A stretch of 64,000 nucleotides of DNA, taken from assembly GCF_003665435.1 (NCBI RefSeq), contig NZ_CP023407.1, positions 1,054,001 through 1,118,000 on the forward strand, read 5' to 3'. The position numbers and the translations under genes were made by a program. This document shows positions 18,956 to 27,581 of the stretch, piece after piece. The stretch's first letter is position 1, and every line of letters begins with the position of its first letter. Below the pieces are notes generated by a model. That model worked only from the letters and a program-made list of their open reading frames with translations, was not told the DNA's origin and searched no databases. This stretch comes from Streptomyces fungicidicus. Lineage in GTDB: Bacteria; Actinomycetota; Actinomycetes; Streptomycetales; Streptomycetaceae.

Positions 18956-20341
18956 ATGCACATCGCCACGGTGAATCCGGCGAACGGCGAGACGGTCAAG
19001 ACGTACCACCCGATGGACGAGGAGGAGATCGGGCACCGGCTCCAGCTCGCGGAGGCCACGTTCCGGACGTACCGGACGACGTCCTTCGAGGAGCGGGCCC
19101 GCCTGATGCACCGGGCCGCCGAGATCCTCGACGAGGACCAGGAGGCCATCGGCCGGGTGATCACCACCGAGATGGGCAAGCCGGTGAAGCAGGCCCGCGC
19201 GGAGGCCGCGAAGTGCGCCAAGGCGATGCACTGGTACGCCGATCACGCGGCGGAACTCCTCGCGGACGAGGAACCGGACGCCGCCGACGTGAAGGACTCC
19301 GGCGCCTCCCGGGTCCTGGTGCGCTACCGGCCGCTCGGCCCGGTGCTCGCGGTGATGCCGTGGAACTTCCCGCTGTGGCAGGTGGTGCGGTTCGCCGCGC
19401 CCGCGCTGATGGCGGGCAACGTGGGACTGCTGAAGCACTCCTCGAACGTGCCGCAGACCGCCCTGTACCTGGAGGACCTATTCCACCGCGCGGGCTTCAC
19501 GGAGGGCTGCTTCCAGACCCTGCTCATCGGCTCGGCCGCGGTCGACGAGATCCTGCGGGACGAGCGGGTGAAGGCGGCCACCCTCACCGGGAGCGAGCCC
19601 GCGGGCCGCGCGGTCGCCGCCACCGCCGGGGAGATGATCAAGAAGACGGTGCTGGAGCTGGGCGGCAGCGACCCGTATGTGGTGATGCCCTCCGCCGACC
19701 TGGACCGGGCCGCCGAGGTGGCGGTCACCGCGCGGACGCAGAACACGGGGCAGTCCTGCATCGCCGCCAAGCGGTTCATCGTGCACACGGACGTCTACGA
19801 CGCCTTCACCGAGCGCTTCACCGCGGGCATGAGGGCGCTGAAGGTCGGCGACCCGATGGACGAGGAGACGGACGTCGGCCCGCTCTCCACCGAGAGGGGC
19901 CGCAGCGACCTGGAGGAACTGGTCGACGACGCCGTGCGCGCGGGCGCCACCGTGCTGTGCGGCGGCGAGCGCCCCGACGGGCCGGGCTGGTTCTACCCGC
20001 CGACCGTGCTGGCCGGCATCGACCGGGAGATGCGCATCCACCGGGAGGAGGCCTTCGGTCCGGTCGCCACGCTGTACCGCGCCGCGGACGTCGACGAGGC
20101 GGTCCTGATCGCCAACGACACCGGTTTCGGGCTGAGTTCCAACGTCTGGACCCGCGACGAGGCGGAGGTCGATCGGTTCGTGAGGGACCTGGAGGCCGGC
20201 AGTGTGTACGTGAACGGGATGACGGCGTCCCATCCGGCCTTCCCGTTCGGCGGGATCAAGCGGTCCGGGTACGGGCGTGAGCTGTCCGGGCACGGAATCC
20301 GGGAGTTCTGCAACATCACCACGGTTTGGCAGGGTGCGTGA
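18956..20341 (+). CDS. gabD: NADP-dependent succinate-semialdehyde dehydrogenase
   Basis: It oxidises succinic semialdehyde to succinate (GABA degradation). 461 residues; the start ATG has GGGAGG seven bases upstream. Aldehyde dehydrogenase landmarks: VMPWNFPLWQVVRF, LTGSEPAGRAV (coenzyme), ELGGSDPYVV with the catalytic Glu, NTGQSCIAAKRF with the nucleophile Cys, and EEAFGPVATLY. It matches the short SSADH type lacking about 20 N-terminal residues of E. coli GabD. It stands alone after the ligase/NUDIX pair. Confidence 0.92.
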   Translation: MHIATVNPANGETVKTYHPMDEEEIGHRLQLAEATFRTYRTTSFEERARLMHRAAEILDEDQEAIGRVITTEMGKPVKQARAEAAKCAKAMHWYADHAAELLADEEPDAADVKDSGASRVLVRYRPLGPVLAVMPWNFPLWQVVRFAAPALMAGNVGLLKHSSNVPQTALYLEDLFHRAGFTEGCFQTLLIGSAAVDEILRDERVKAATLTGSEPAGRAVAATAGEMIKKTVLELGGSDPYVVMPSADLDRAAEVAVTARTQNTGQSCIAAKRFIVHTDVYDAFTERFTAGMRALKVGDPMDEETDVGPLSTERGRSDLEELVDDAVRAGATVLCGGERPDGPGWFYPPTVLAGIDREMRIHREEAFGPVATLYRAADVDEAVLIANDTGFGLSSNVWTRDEAEVDRFVRDLEAGSVYVNGMTASHPAFPFGGIKRSGYGRELSGHGIREFCNITTVWQGA

Positions 20342-20366
20342 TGTCCGCGCGGCTACGATCCCGACT

Positions 20367-20600
20367 GTGAACCGCGAAGTGACTCTGCCTCTGATCGTCG
20401 ACGACCGCGGGACCCTGCAGGTTGCCGCCAGCGATGTCAGCAAGCTGCTGCGTACGGTGGGCGGGCGGTGGGTCCGCCTTGTCGAGGCGGGGGAGGACGG
20501 ACTCGACGAGGACACGGTCGCGGCACTGACGATCGAACTCGCGAAGCTCGCGGACCGGATCGACGTCGCGTGCATCGCCCACAGCAGTGGTACGCCGTAG
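20367..20600 (+). CDS. DUF6213-type small protein
   Basis: 77 residues from the GTG at 20367. A TACGAT -10 box at 20354-20359 lies seven bases before the GTG and there is no ribosome site, pointing to a leaderless transcript. The protein is acidic and soluble (EVTLPLIVDDRGTLQVAASD, then a helical LTIELAKLADRIDVACIAH). It resembles a Streptomyces family of unknown function. It converges on the TenA-like gene. Confidence 0.7.
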   Translation: MNREVTLPLIVDDRGTLQVAASDVSKLLRTVGGRWVRLVEAGEDGLDEDTVAALTIELAKLADRIDVACIAHSSGTP

Positions 20601-20619
20601 GGCGCAGTGTTCCGTCGCC

Positions 20620-20670
20620 GGGTGCGGGTCGTCTGTGGTTGGCCGCGCAGTTCCCCGCGCCCCTTCGGGT
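20620..20670. repeat. Streptomyces interspersed repeat between convergent genes
   Basis: The stretch GGGTGCGGGTCGTCTG... through GCGCAGTTCCCCGCGCCCC and TTCGGG matches a sequence I recall as scattered in many copies between genes of Streptomyces chromosomes, usually downstream of convergent genes. Its C/G blocks can fold and may end transcription from both sides. Copy number cannot be counted here. Confidence 0.55.
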
Positions 20671-20673
20671 GTG

Positions 20674-21345
20674 CTACACCAACGCCGTCCAGAACATCGC
20701 CTCGTACGCCTGGAGCAGGCGGGCGTACCGGTGGGCGCGGTTCTGGTTCAGGCGGCCCTCCTCCAGGGCCGTCTGGATTGCCTCAGTGGCCATGCGGTCC
20801 AGGTCAGGGGACGGTTCCGCGAAGAAGTCGAAGAAGGCGCAGGCCTCGTCGCCGAAGCCGTAGTGGGCGCGCAGGGCCTTCGCGATCGTCGCGCAGTAGC
20901 CGCCCCAGGCCGAGAAGTTCACCGTCAGGGCCAGGACCGCGTCGGGCGGTTCGGCGTTGAGGGCCAGCCAGGCCACGTACGCGGGATAGGACTGGCAGCC
21001 CGGCAGCGGGGTGTACGCGTCCGTACGCGCCCGGTCCACGCCGCACGCCGCGCCGAAGACCGCCAGGTGCCGCGCCGCCAGTTTCTCGCCCTCGGCCAGG
21101 GCGGTGAAGTACGCGGCCGGCTCCGGCCCGGCACGGTCCGCCAGATGGAGGAAGGCGCGGCGGTCCGCCGGGATCACCCAGCTCTGTTCCAGGGCGAGTG
21201 CGGCCAGCACGGCGCGGTCCGCCTCGCCCCGGGCGATCAGGGGGACCAGCGGATTGGACCGCGGGTCCGGGGCGAGTTCCCCGGTGGCCGTCTCCAGCAG
21301 TTCCCGGGCCGTGCGTGTCATCGCGTCCTCCGTCGCGTCGCTCAT
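20674..21345 (-). CDS. TenA/PqqC-like protein
   Basis: 223 residues, all helical, with motifs of the TenA/THI-4/heme-oxygenase-like fold (LALEQSWVIPADRRAF, FTALAEGEKLAARHL, CQSYPAYVAWLAL, NFSAWGGYCATIAKAL). TenA enzymes hydrolyse thiamine breakdown products. The catalytic Cys/Glu positions of true thiaminase II are not certain here, so it may instead belong to a related iron-dependent or non-enzymatic branch. It stands downstream of an acyl-CoA dehydrogenase on the same strand, with no clear functional tie. Confidence 0.6.
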   Translation of the reverse strand: MSDATEDAMTRTARELLETATGELAPDPRSNPLVPLIARGEADRAVLAALALEQSWVIPADRRAFLHLADRAGPEPAAYFTALAEGEKLAARHLAVFGAACGVDRARTDAYTPLPGCQSYPAYVAWLALNAEPPDAVLALTVNFSAWGGYCATIAKALRAHYGFGDEACAFFDFFAEPSPDLDRMATEAIQTALEEGRLNQNRAHRYARLLQAYEAMFWTALV

Positions 21346-21428
21346 ACCCGAGCGTTCCCCGGGAGGGGGGCGGAGGTAACCCGGCGGCGCCGCCCGCACC
21401 GCCGGGTCGTTCACATGGCCGAGCGGCC

Positions 21429-22655
21429 TCAGCGGATCGGCATGCCCGACAGGGTGCGGGCGATCACCAGGCGCTGGATCTCGCTGGTGCCCTCGAAGAT
21501 GGTGTAGATCGCGGCGTCCCGGTGCATGCGCTCCACCGGGTACTCCCGGGTGTAGCCGTTGCCGCCGAGGATCTGTATGGCCTGGGCGGTGACCTTCTTG
21601 GCGGTCTCGCTGGCGAAGAGCTTGGACATCGAGCCCTCGGCGGCCGTGAACGGCTTGCCGTTGACCGCCATCCAGGACGCGCGCCACACCAGCAGACGGG
21701 CGGCGTCGATCTGGGTGCGCATGTCGGCGAGCTGGAAGGCGACGCCCTGGTTGTCGATGATCGGGCGGCCGAACTGCTGGCGCGTGGTGGCGTAGTCGAG
21801 GGCGACCTCGTAGGCCGCGCGGGCCGTGCCCACCGCCATGGCGCCGACGGCCGGACGGGAGGCCTCGAAGGTGGCCATGGCGGCGTTCTTGACGCGCTCC
21901 CCGCCCTGCTTGGCCTTCTCGCGGGCGCGGGCGAGGCGCTCGTCCAGCTTCTCCTTGCCGCCGAGCAGGCAGGAGCCGGGGACGCGCACGCCGTCGAGGA
22001 CGACCTCGGCGGTGTGCGAGGCGCGGATGCCGTGCTTCTTGAACTTCTGGCCCTGCGAGCAGCCGGGGGTGCCCGGCGGGATGATGAAGGAGGCGTGGCC
22101 CTTGGAGCCGAGCTCGGGGTCGACGACCGCGACCACGACGTGGACGTTGGCGATGCCGCCGTTGGTCGCCCAGGTCTTGGTGCCGTTGATCACCCACTCG
22201 TCCTTGGCCTCGTCGTACACCGCGCGGGTGCGCATCGAGGCCACGTCGGAGCCGGCGTCGGGCTCGGAGGAGCAGAACGCGGCGACCTTGACGTCGTTGG
22301 CGTCGCCGTACATCTGGGGGATCCAGGTGCCGATCTGCTCCTCGGTGCCGTTGGCGAGGACCCCGACGGCGGCGAGGCCGGTGCCGACGATCGACAGGGC
22401 GATGCCCGCGTCACCCCAGAAGAGCTCCTCCATGGCCATCGGGATGCCGAGACCGCTTGCGTCGAAGTACTGCTGGGCGTAGAAGTCCAGGGAGTAGATG
22501 CCGACCTTGGCGGCCTCCTGGATGACCGGCCAGGGAGTCTCCTCACGCTCGTCCCATTCGGCGGCCGCAGGGCGGATCACGTCGGCGGCGAAGCCGTGCA
22601 GCCAGTCCCGGACCTCCTTCTGTTCGTCGTTGAGCTCCATGGTGAACTCGGCCAT
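21429..22655 (-). CDS. acyl-CoA dehydrogenase
   Basis: 408 residues from the ATG at 22655, with GGAGG four bases upstream. Complete single-subunit type: [16 protein letters not shown] and [12 protein letters not shown] in the beta domain, [15 protein letters not shown], the FAD motif [17 protein letters not shown] and the catalytic Glu in [15 protein letters not shown]. It carries out the first step of beta-oxidation of a fatty acyl-CoA. It is divergent from a TetR regulator, with inverted repeats in between that look like its operator. Confidence 0.93.
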   Translation of the reverse strand: MAEFTMELNDEQKEVRDWLHGFAADVIRPAAAEWDEREETPWPVIQEAAKVGIYSLDFYAQQYFDASGLGIPMAMEELFWGDAGIALSIVGTGLAAVGVLANGTEEQIGTWIPQMYGDANDVKVAAFCSSEPDAGSDVASMRTRAVYDEAKDEWVINGTKTWATNGGIANVHVVVAVVDPELGSKGHASFIIPPGTPGCSQGQKFKKHGIRASHTAEVVLDGVRVPGSCLLGGKEKLDERLARAREKAKQGGERVKNAAMATFEASRPAVGAMAVGTARAAYEVALDYATTRQQFGRPIIDNQGVAFQLADMRTQIDAARLLVWRASWMAVNGKPFTAAEGSMSKLFASETAKKVTAQAIQILGGNGYTREYPVERMHRDAAIYTIFEGTSEIQRLVIARTLSGMPIR

Positions 22656-22682
22656 GACCCCTCCAGCGGCAGCACACGTGCA

Positions 22683-22716
22683 TGTTACTTGCGGTAACAC
22701 CGAGTCTGTTACCGGT
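22683..22716. promoter_or_regulatory. TetR-type operator upstream of the acyl-CoA dehydrogenase
   Basis: Perfect inverted repeat TGTTAC-TTGCG-GTAACA (22683-22699), followed by a second TGTTAC half-site joined to ACCGGT (22707-22716). It lies 28 bases upstream of the dehydrogenase ATG and upstream of the divergent TetR gene. Confidence 0.65.
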
Positions 22717-22828
22717 GGGTAGGAAAAGTCAACCTCCCAGGACCGGTCGGCATCCCGTTCGAGGGCTCCCGCGCCTTCAGTGTTAGTTTGCGCAGGCGTC
22801 ACAGAATCAGCACGGGTGGGGAGAGCTC

Positions 22829-23470
22829 ATGGACACCACACAGCGGACCGATCAGCAGCGATCCGCCGACCGCCGCCGGCGCGAGCTGCTGGAGGCCGCC
22901 GACCGGGTGGTGCTGCGCGACGGCCCCGGAGCCTCGATGAACGCGATCGCCGCCGAGGCCGGCATCACCAAGCCGATCCTCTACCGGCACTTCGGTGACA
23001 AGGGAGGACTCTACGCCGCCCTGGCCAAGCGGCACACCGACGCTCTGCTGGACTCGCTGCGGGCCGCGCTGGACGCCCCGGCGGACCGGCGCGAGCGGGT
23101 CGAGGCGACGCTGGACACCTATCTCTCGGCCATCGAGGCACGGCCCCAGGTGTACCGGTTCCTGATGCACCCCGCGGAGGAGACCCAGAGCGACCAGGGC
23201 TTCGACGTCGGCAAGCACTCCGCGCCGCTGCTGCGCCGGATGGGCGAGGAGCTGGCCCAGGTGATCGGGGAGCGGCTGGAGCTCGGTCCTGGCAGCCAGC
23301 AGCTGGCCCGGGTCTGGGGACACGGCATCGTCGGCATGATGCACGCCGCCGGTGACTGGTGGCTCGGCGAACGCCCCTGCTCACGCGCCGAACTGGTGGG
23401 CAGCCTGGCCGACCTGCTGTGGGGGCGTCTCGCGGCCGCCGGGGACAAGGTCGGCGGCCCGGGGTTCTGA
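22829..23470 (+). CDS. TetR-family repressor of fatty acid oxidation (probable)
   Basis: 213 residues. The N-terminal TetR helix-turn-helix (about residues 16-62) includes SMNAIAAEAGITKPILYRHF; the ligand domain follows. The gene is divergent from an acyl-CoA dehydrogenase and close to matching inverted repeats, which is the layout of fatty-acid-responsive regulators (FadR/AcdR type). An acyl-CoA as ligand is inference. Confidence 0.88.
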   Translation: MDTTQRTDQQRSADRRRRELLEAADRVVLRDGPGASMNAIAAEAGITKPILYRHFGDKGGLYAALAKRHTDALLDSLRAALDAPADRRERVEATLDTYLSAIEARPQVYRFLMHPAEETQSDQGFDVGKHSAPLLRRMGEELAQVIGERLELGPGSQQLARVWGHGIVGMMHAAGDWWLGERPCSRAELVGSLADLLWGRLAAAGDKVGGPGF

Positions 23471-23513
23471 GCCGTTCGGCCCGGCCGCCTCCGCGGCCCG
23501 CTCGCCGGGACCC

Positions 23514-24059
23514 TCAGCCCCGCCGGTTCCAGGAAGCCCGGTCCGCCTGCCGCATGAGCCTGCGGTGCCGCCACCCCGTCAGGCGGTCGGCGTAGATCCG
23601 GCCGTCCAGGTGGTCGCACTCGTGCTGCAAACACCGGGCGAAGAATCCGGTGCCGTGGACGGTGACCGGCTCGCCGGTCACCGTGAAGCCCTCGACCACC
23701 GCGTGGTCGTAACGCTCCGTCCCCGCCTCCAGGCCGGGCAGCGACAGACAGCCCTCCGGGCCGCGCACCACCACCCCGTCCGTCACGACCGGCCTCGGGT
23801 TCACCACATGGCCCAGGTGCCGGACGTCCTCGTCGTCGGGGCAGTCGTAGACGAACACCCTGAGCGGCTCGCCGACCTGGTTGGCGGCCAGGCCCACGCC
23901 CCGCGCCTCGTACATCGTGGCGAACAAGTCGTCCACCAGCCGGGCGAGTTCCGGACCGAAGTCGGTGACCTCCCGGCAGGGCGCGTGCAGCACCGGGTCG
24001 CCGAGCAGGGTGAGGGGCCGCACACGTCCGTGGACGCCGGGCAGGGAGCCTTGTCGCAT
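23514..24059 (-). CDS. def: peptide deformylase
   Basis: It removes the formyl group from nascent proteins in the cytoplasm. 181 residues with all three metal motifs: GVGLAANQVG, EGCLSLPG (Cys ligand) and QHECDHLDG (HExxH). Streptomyces carry several def genes; this is one of the compact paralogs with a short basic C-terminal end. It is divergent from murT. Confidence 0.95.
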   Translation of the reverse strand: MRQGSLPGVHGRVRPLTLLGDPVLHAPCREVTDFGPELARLVDDLFATMYEARGVGLAANQVGEPLRVFVYDCPDDEDVRHLGHVVNPRPVVTDGVVVRGPEGCLSLPGLEAGTERYDHAVVEGFTVTGEPVTVHGTGFFARCLQHECDHLDGRIYADRLTGWRHRRLMRQADRASWNRRG

Positions 24060-24206
24060 GCCGGTCAGAGTACGGTCCTTTCCAGCAACGCCCGTCTCAC
24101 GGTGGTGCCGCGGTTCTGGAGTGCGAACGGATCTCGATAGGCTGAGGTCTCACCACGTGGCCGTCAGGCACAGACGCGGCGCGTACGCAAGGAGGATCGA
24201 GAACTG

Positions 24207-25445
24207 ATGGCAGGCAACTCGGACCCGCTCACGCCGCGGGCCAAGCTGGCCGTGACCGCGGGCAAGGCGGTCGCGGCGGCATCCCGCGCCGCCGGGCGCG
24301 GCAGCGGTTCGGTGATCGGTGGCCGGGTGGCACTCAAACTCGACCCCGATCTCCTCGCCCGGCTCGCGCAGAACCTGGACTGCGTCCTGGTCTCGGCGAC
24401 CAACGGCAAGACCACCACCACCCGGCTCATCGCCGAGGCGCTGCGTGCCGCCGGGCCGGTCGTGTCCAACGCGCTCGGCGCCAACATGCCGGCCGGCATC
24501 ACCTCGGCACTGGCAGGCGGCTCGGAGGCCAAGTTCGGCGTCATAGAGGTCGACGAGAAGTACCTGGCGGGCGTCGCCCGGGACACCGACCCCAAGTGCA
24601 TCGCCCTGCTCAACCTCTCCCGCGACCAGCTCGACCGCGCCGCCGAGACCCGGATGCTGGCGGAGAACTGGCGCGAGGGGCTGGCCGGCTCCAAGGCCGT
24701 CATCGTCGCCAACGCCGACGACCCGCTGGTGGTGTGGGCCGCGTCGTCCTCCCCCAACGTGATCTGGGTCGCCGCGGGACAGATGTGGAAGGACGACGCC
24801 TGGTCCTGCCCGTCCTGCGGCGGTGTGATGCAGCGTCCGGGCGACGACTGGTTCTGCGGCGAGTGCGGCTTCCGCCGGCCGACCCCGAGCTGGGCGCTCT
24901 CCGGCGACCACGTCCTCGACCCGCACGGCTCCGCCTGGCCGATCCACCTCCAGCTGCCGGGCCGCGCCAACAAGGCCAACGCCGCGTCCTCCGCGGCCGT
25001 CGCCGCCGTGTTCGGGGTGCCGCCGCAGGTCGCCCTGGAGCGCATGTACCAGGTGCAGGCCGTGGCCGGCCGCTACGACGTGGTCCAGTTCGAGGGCCGT
25101 GATCTGCGGCTGCTGCTCGCCAAGAACCCGGCGGGCTGGCTGGAGACGTTCTCGCTGATCGACCCGCCGCCGACCCCGGTGATCCTCTCGGTGAACGCGC
25201 GCGGCGCCGACGGCACCGACACCTCCTGGCTGTGGGACGTCGACTACACGCGGCTGACCGGCCACCCGATCTGCGTCGTCGGCGACCGGAAGCTGGACCT
25301 CGCGGTGCGTCTGGAGGTCGCCAACCAGCAGTTCCAGGTCTGCGAGAACCTCGACCAGGCGGTGCAGCTGTGCCCGCCCGGCCGGATCGAGGTCATCGCC
25401 AACTACACCGCGTTCCAGGATCTGCGCCGCCGCGTCGGCAACTGA
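24207..25445 (+). CDS. murT: lipid II isoglutaminyl synthase, Mur-ligase subunit
   Basis: With GatD it amidates the alpha-carboxyl of D-Glu in lipid II at the inner face of the membrane. 412 residues: P-loop SATNGKTTTTRL (K68), the Mur-ligase middle domain (NLSRDQLDRAAE), and the family's own four-cysteine zinc ribbon (CPSCGG at about 201, CGECGF about 20 residues on). The C-terminal MurT domain contains WLWDVDYTRL with the Asp proposed for catalysis. It is followed after 24 bases by gatD. Confidence 0.95.
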   Translation: MAGNSDPLTPRAKLAVTAGKAVAAASRAAGRGSGSVIGGRVALKLDPDLLARLAQNLDCVLVSATNGKTTTTRLIAEALRAAGPVVSNALGANMPAGITSALAGGSEAKFGVIEVDEKYLAGVARDTDPKCIALLNLSRDQLDRAAETRMLAENWREGLAGSKAVIVANADDPLVVWAASSSPNVIWVAAGQMWKDDAWSCPSCGGVMQRPGDDWFCGECGFRRPTPSWALSGDHVLDPHGSAWPIHLQLPGRANKANAASSAAVAAVFGVPPQVALERMYQVQAVAGRYDVVQFEGRDLRLLLAKNPAGWLETFSLIDPPPTPVILSVNARGADGTDTSWLWDVDYTRLTGHPICVVGDRKLDLAVRLEVANQQFQVCENLDQAVQLCPPGRIEVIANYTAFQDLRRRVGN

Positions 25446-25469
25446 CCACGACACCTCAGGGGACTTGAA

Positions 25470-26198
25470 GTGAGCGACAACCAGCTGCGGGTCGTCTGGA
25501 TCTACCCGGACCTGCTCAGCACGTACGGCGACCAGGGCAACGCCCTCGTCGTGGAGCGCCGGGCCCGGCAGCGCGGCCTGGACGTGGCGCGGCTCGACGT
25601 GCGCAGCGACCAGCCGATCCCGACCTCCGGCGACATCTACCTGATCGGCGGCGGCGAGGACCGTCCGCAGCGGCTGGCCGCCGAGCGGCTGAGGCGCGAC
25701 GGCGGTCTGCACCGCGCGGTGGAGAACGGCGCGATCGTCTTCTCGGTGTGCGCCGGCTACCAGATCCTGGGCCACGAGTTCATCAACGACCTCGGCCAGC
25801 GCGAGCCGGGCCTGGGCCTGCTCGACGTGGTCTCGGTGCGCGGTGAGGGCGCCCGGTGCGTGGGCGACGTGCTGGGGGACGTCAACCCGCAGCTGGGGCT
25901 GCCCCCGCTGACCGGGTTCGAGAACCACCAGGGCGTCACCCACCTGGGCCCCACGGCCCGCCCGCTCGCCCAGGTGCGCTTCGGCAACGGCAACGGCACC
26001 GGGGACGGCACGGAGGGCGCGTTCAACGAGACCGTGTTCGGCACCTACATGCACGGTCCGGTGCTGGCCCGCAACCCGCAGATCGCGGACCTGCTGCTGA
26101 AGCTGGCGCTCGACGTCAACGCGCTGCCGCCGACCGACGACCGCTGGTACGAGGCACTGCGCAACGAGCGCATCGCCGCCGCGCAGCAGCCCGCCTGA
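25470..26198 (+). CDS. gatD: lipid II isoglutaminyl synthase, glutaminase subunit
   Basis: A class I glutamine amidotransferase that supplies ammonia to MurT. 242 residues from the GTG at 25470. The nucleophile elbow FSVCAGYQILG has C94, the same number as in S. aureus GatD; the His is in GTYMHGPVLARNP (H195). No third acidic residue follows the His, in line with this cysteine-His dyad family. In operon with murT and ended by a strong hairpin. Confidence 0.95.
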   Translation: MSDNQLRVVWIYPDLLSTYGDQGNALVVERRARQRGLDVARLDVRSDQPIPTSGDIYLIGGGEDRPQRLAAERLRRDGGLHRAVENGAIVFSVCAGYQILGHEFINDLGQREPGLGLLDVVSVRGEGARCVGDVLGDVNPQLGLPPLTGFENHQGVTHLGPTARPLAQVRFGNGNGTGDGTEGAFNETVFGTYMHGPVLARNPQIADLLLKLALDVNALPPTDDRWYEALRNERIAAAQQPA

Positions 26199-26240
26199 CC
26201 GGTCCGCGGACCGGTGTCCGCGGACCCGGGGACACCCGGG

Positions 26241-26271
26241 CGTCGGACGGGCCCGAGCGGCCCGTCTGACG
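26241..26271 (+). terminator. murT-gatD terminator
   Basis: Inverted repeat of 13 bases (CGTCGGACGGGCC paired with 26259-26271, one mismatch) around a five-base loop. A further perfect palindrome, ACCGGTCCGCGGACCGGT, sits at 26198-26215 right after the stop. Confidence 0.7.
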
Positions 26272-26342
26272 CCTGCTCCGCACAGGTGAGCGGGGTCGTC
26301 CAGCAGGCGGACGCGAGGTGCGTCCGGGCCCCCCGGAGCCGC

Positions 26343-26348
26343 TAGGGT
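26343..26348 (+). promoter_or_regulatory. pfkA -10 box
   Basis: TAGGGT, a frequent Streptomyces -10 sequence, sits 64 bases before the pfkA ATG. It argues for the ATG at 26413 rather than the in-frame GTG at 26347, which lies inside this box. Confidence 0.45.
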
Positions 26349-26412
26349 GGCGGAGATCGAGCCGGACAGCGCGGTCCGGTCCCGGCCCACATCGAGAAGG
26401 TTGTTTCGGGCT

Positions 26413-27438
26413 ATGCGCATTGGTGTCCTCACGTCCGGCGGCGACTGCCCCGGCCTGAACGCCGTCATCCGGTCCGTCGTGCACCGCGCCGTCGTCGACC
26501 ACGGCGACGAGGTCATCGGTTTCCGGGACGGCTGGAAGGGCCTCCTGGAGTGCGACTACCTCAAACTCGACCTCGACGCGGTGAGCGGCATCCTGGCCCG
26601 CGGCGGCACCATCCTCGGCTCCTCCCGGGTACGCCCCGAGCACCTGCGCGACGGTGTGGAGCGGGCCAAGGGCCACGTCCAGGAGCTCGGCCTCGACGCG
26701 ATCATCCCGATCGGCGGTGAGGGCACGCTGAAGGCGGCCCGGCTGCTGTCGGACAACGGCCTGCCGATAGTCGGTGTGCCGAAGACCATCGACAACGACA
26801 TCGCCGTCACCGACGTCACCTTCGGCTTCGACACGGCCGTCGGCGTGGCGACCGAGGCGCTGGACCGGCTGAAGACCACCGCCGAGTCGCACCAGCGGGT
26901 GCTGATCGTCGAGGTCATGGGCCGTCACACGGGCTGGATCGCGCTGCACTCCGGCATGGCGGCCGGCGCGCACGCCGTGGTCGTGCCCGAACGGCCCTTC
27001 GACATCGACGAGCTGACCGCGAAGGTCGGCGAGCGGTTCTCCGCCGGCAAGCGGTTCGCCATCGTGGTCGCGGCGGAGGGGGCCAAGCCCAAGGCCGGGA
27101 CCATGGACTTCGACGAGGGCGGCAAGGACGTCTACGGCCACGAGCGGTTCGCCGGGATCGCCCGGCAGCTCTCCCTCGAACTGGAGGCGCGGCTCGGCAA
27201 GGAGGCGCGGCCGGTGATCCTCGGGCACGTGCAGCGGGGCGGGACGCCCACGGCGTACGACCGGGTGCTGGCCACGCGGTTCGGGTGGCACGCGGTGGAG
27301 GCGGTGCACCGCGGGGAGTTCGGGCGGATGACCGCGCTGCGCGGGACCGACATCGTGATGGTCTCCCTCGCGGAGGCGGTGGAGACGCTGAAGACGGTAC
27401 CGGAGTCCCGGTACACGGAGGCCGAGTGCGTGCTGTGA
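26413..27438 (+). CDS. pfkA: 6-phosphofructokinase
   Basis: It phosphorylates fructose 6-phosphate in glycolysis. 341 residues: MRIGVLTSGGDCPGLNA, IGGEGTLKAA, GVPKTIDNDI (catalytic Asp), EVMGRHTGW, and LGHVQRGGTPTAYDR. The Gly after GGE (position 104 in E. coli numbering) favours ATP, while the Lys in PKTIDND is the residue of PPi enzymes. I recall the same mixed pattern in the ATP-dependent Streptomyces enzyme. It has its own -10 box and terminator. Confidence 0.95.
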   Translation: MRIGVLTSGGDCPGLNAVIRSVVHRAVVDHGDEVIGFRDGWKGLLECDYLKLDLDAVSGILARGGTILGSSRVRPEHLRDGVERAKGHVQELGLDAIIPIGGEGTLKAARLLSDNGLPIVGVPKTIDNDIAVTDVTFGFDTAVGVATEALDRLKTTAESHQRVLIVEVMGRHTGWIALHSGMAAGAHAVVVPERPFDIDELTAKVGERFSAGKRFAIVVAAEGAKPKAGTMDFDEGGKDVYGHERFAGIARQLSLELEARLGKEARPVILGHVQRGGTPTAYDRVLATRFGWHAVEAVHRGEFGRMTALRGTDIVMVSLAEAVETLKTVPESRYTEAECVL

Positions 27439-27493
27439 GCCCGCGGCGCCGCTGAGGGCCCGGTTCAGTGCGGTTTGTACCCGCGAGTGTTCC

Positions 27494-27525
27494 CCGACCC
27501 CGGTCACAGGAGTGGCCGGGGTCGG
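27494..27525 (+). terminator. pfkA terminator
   Basis: Perfect 10-bp stem CCGACCCCGG/CCGGGGTCGG with a 12-base loop, 55 bases after pfkA. Confidence 0.7.
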
Positions 27526-27581
27526 TCGTACTCTGAGTGCGGACAGATCGCGTACAACCTGCACGAAACTGGAGCCGTCGG

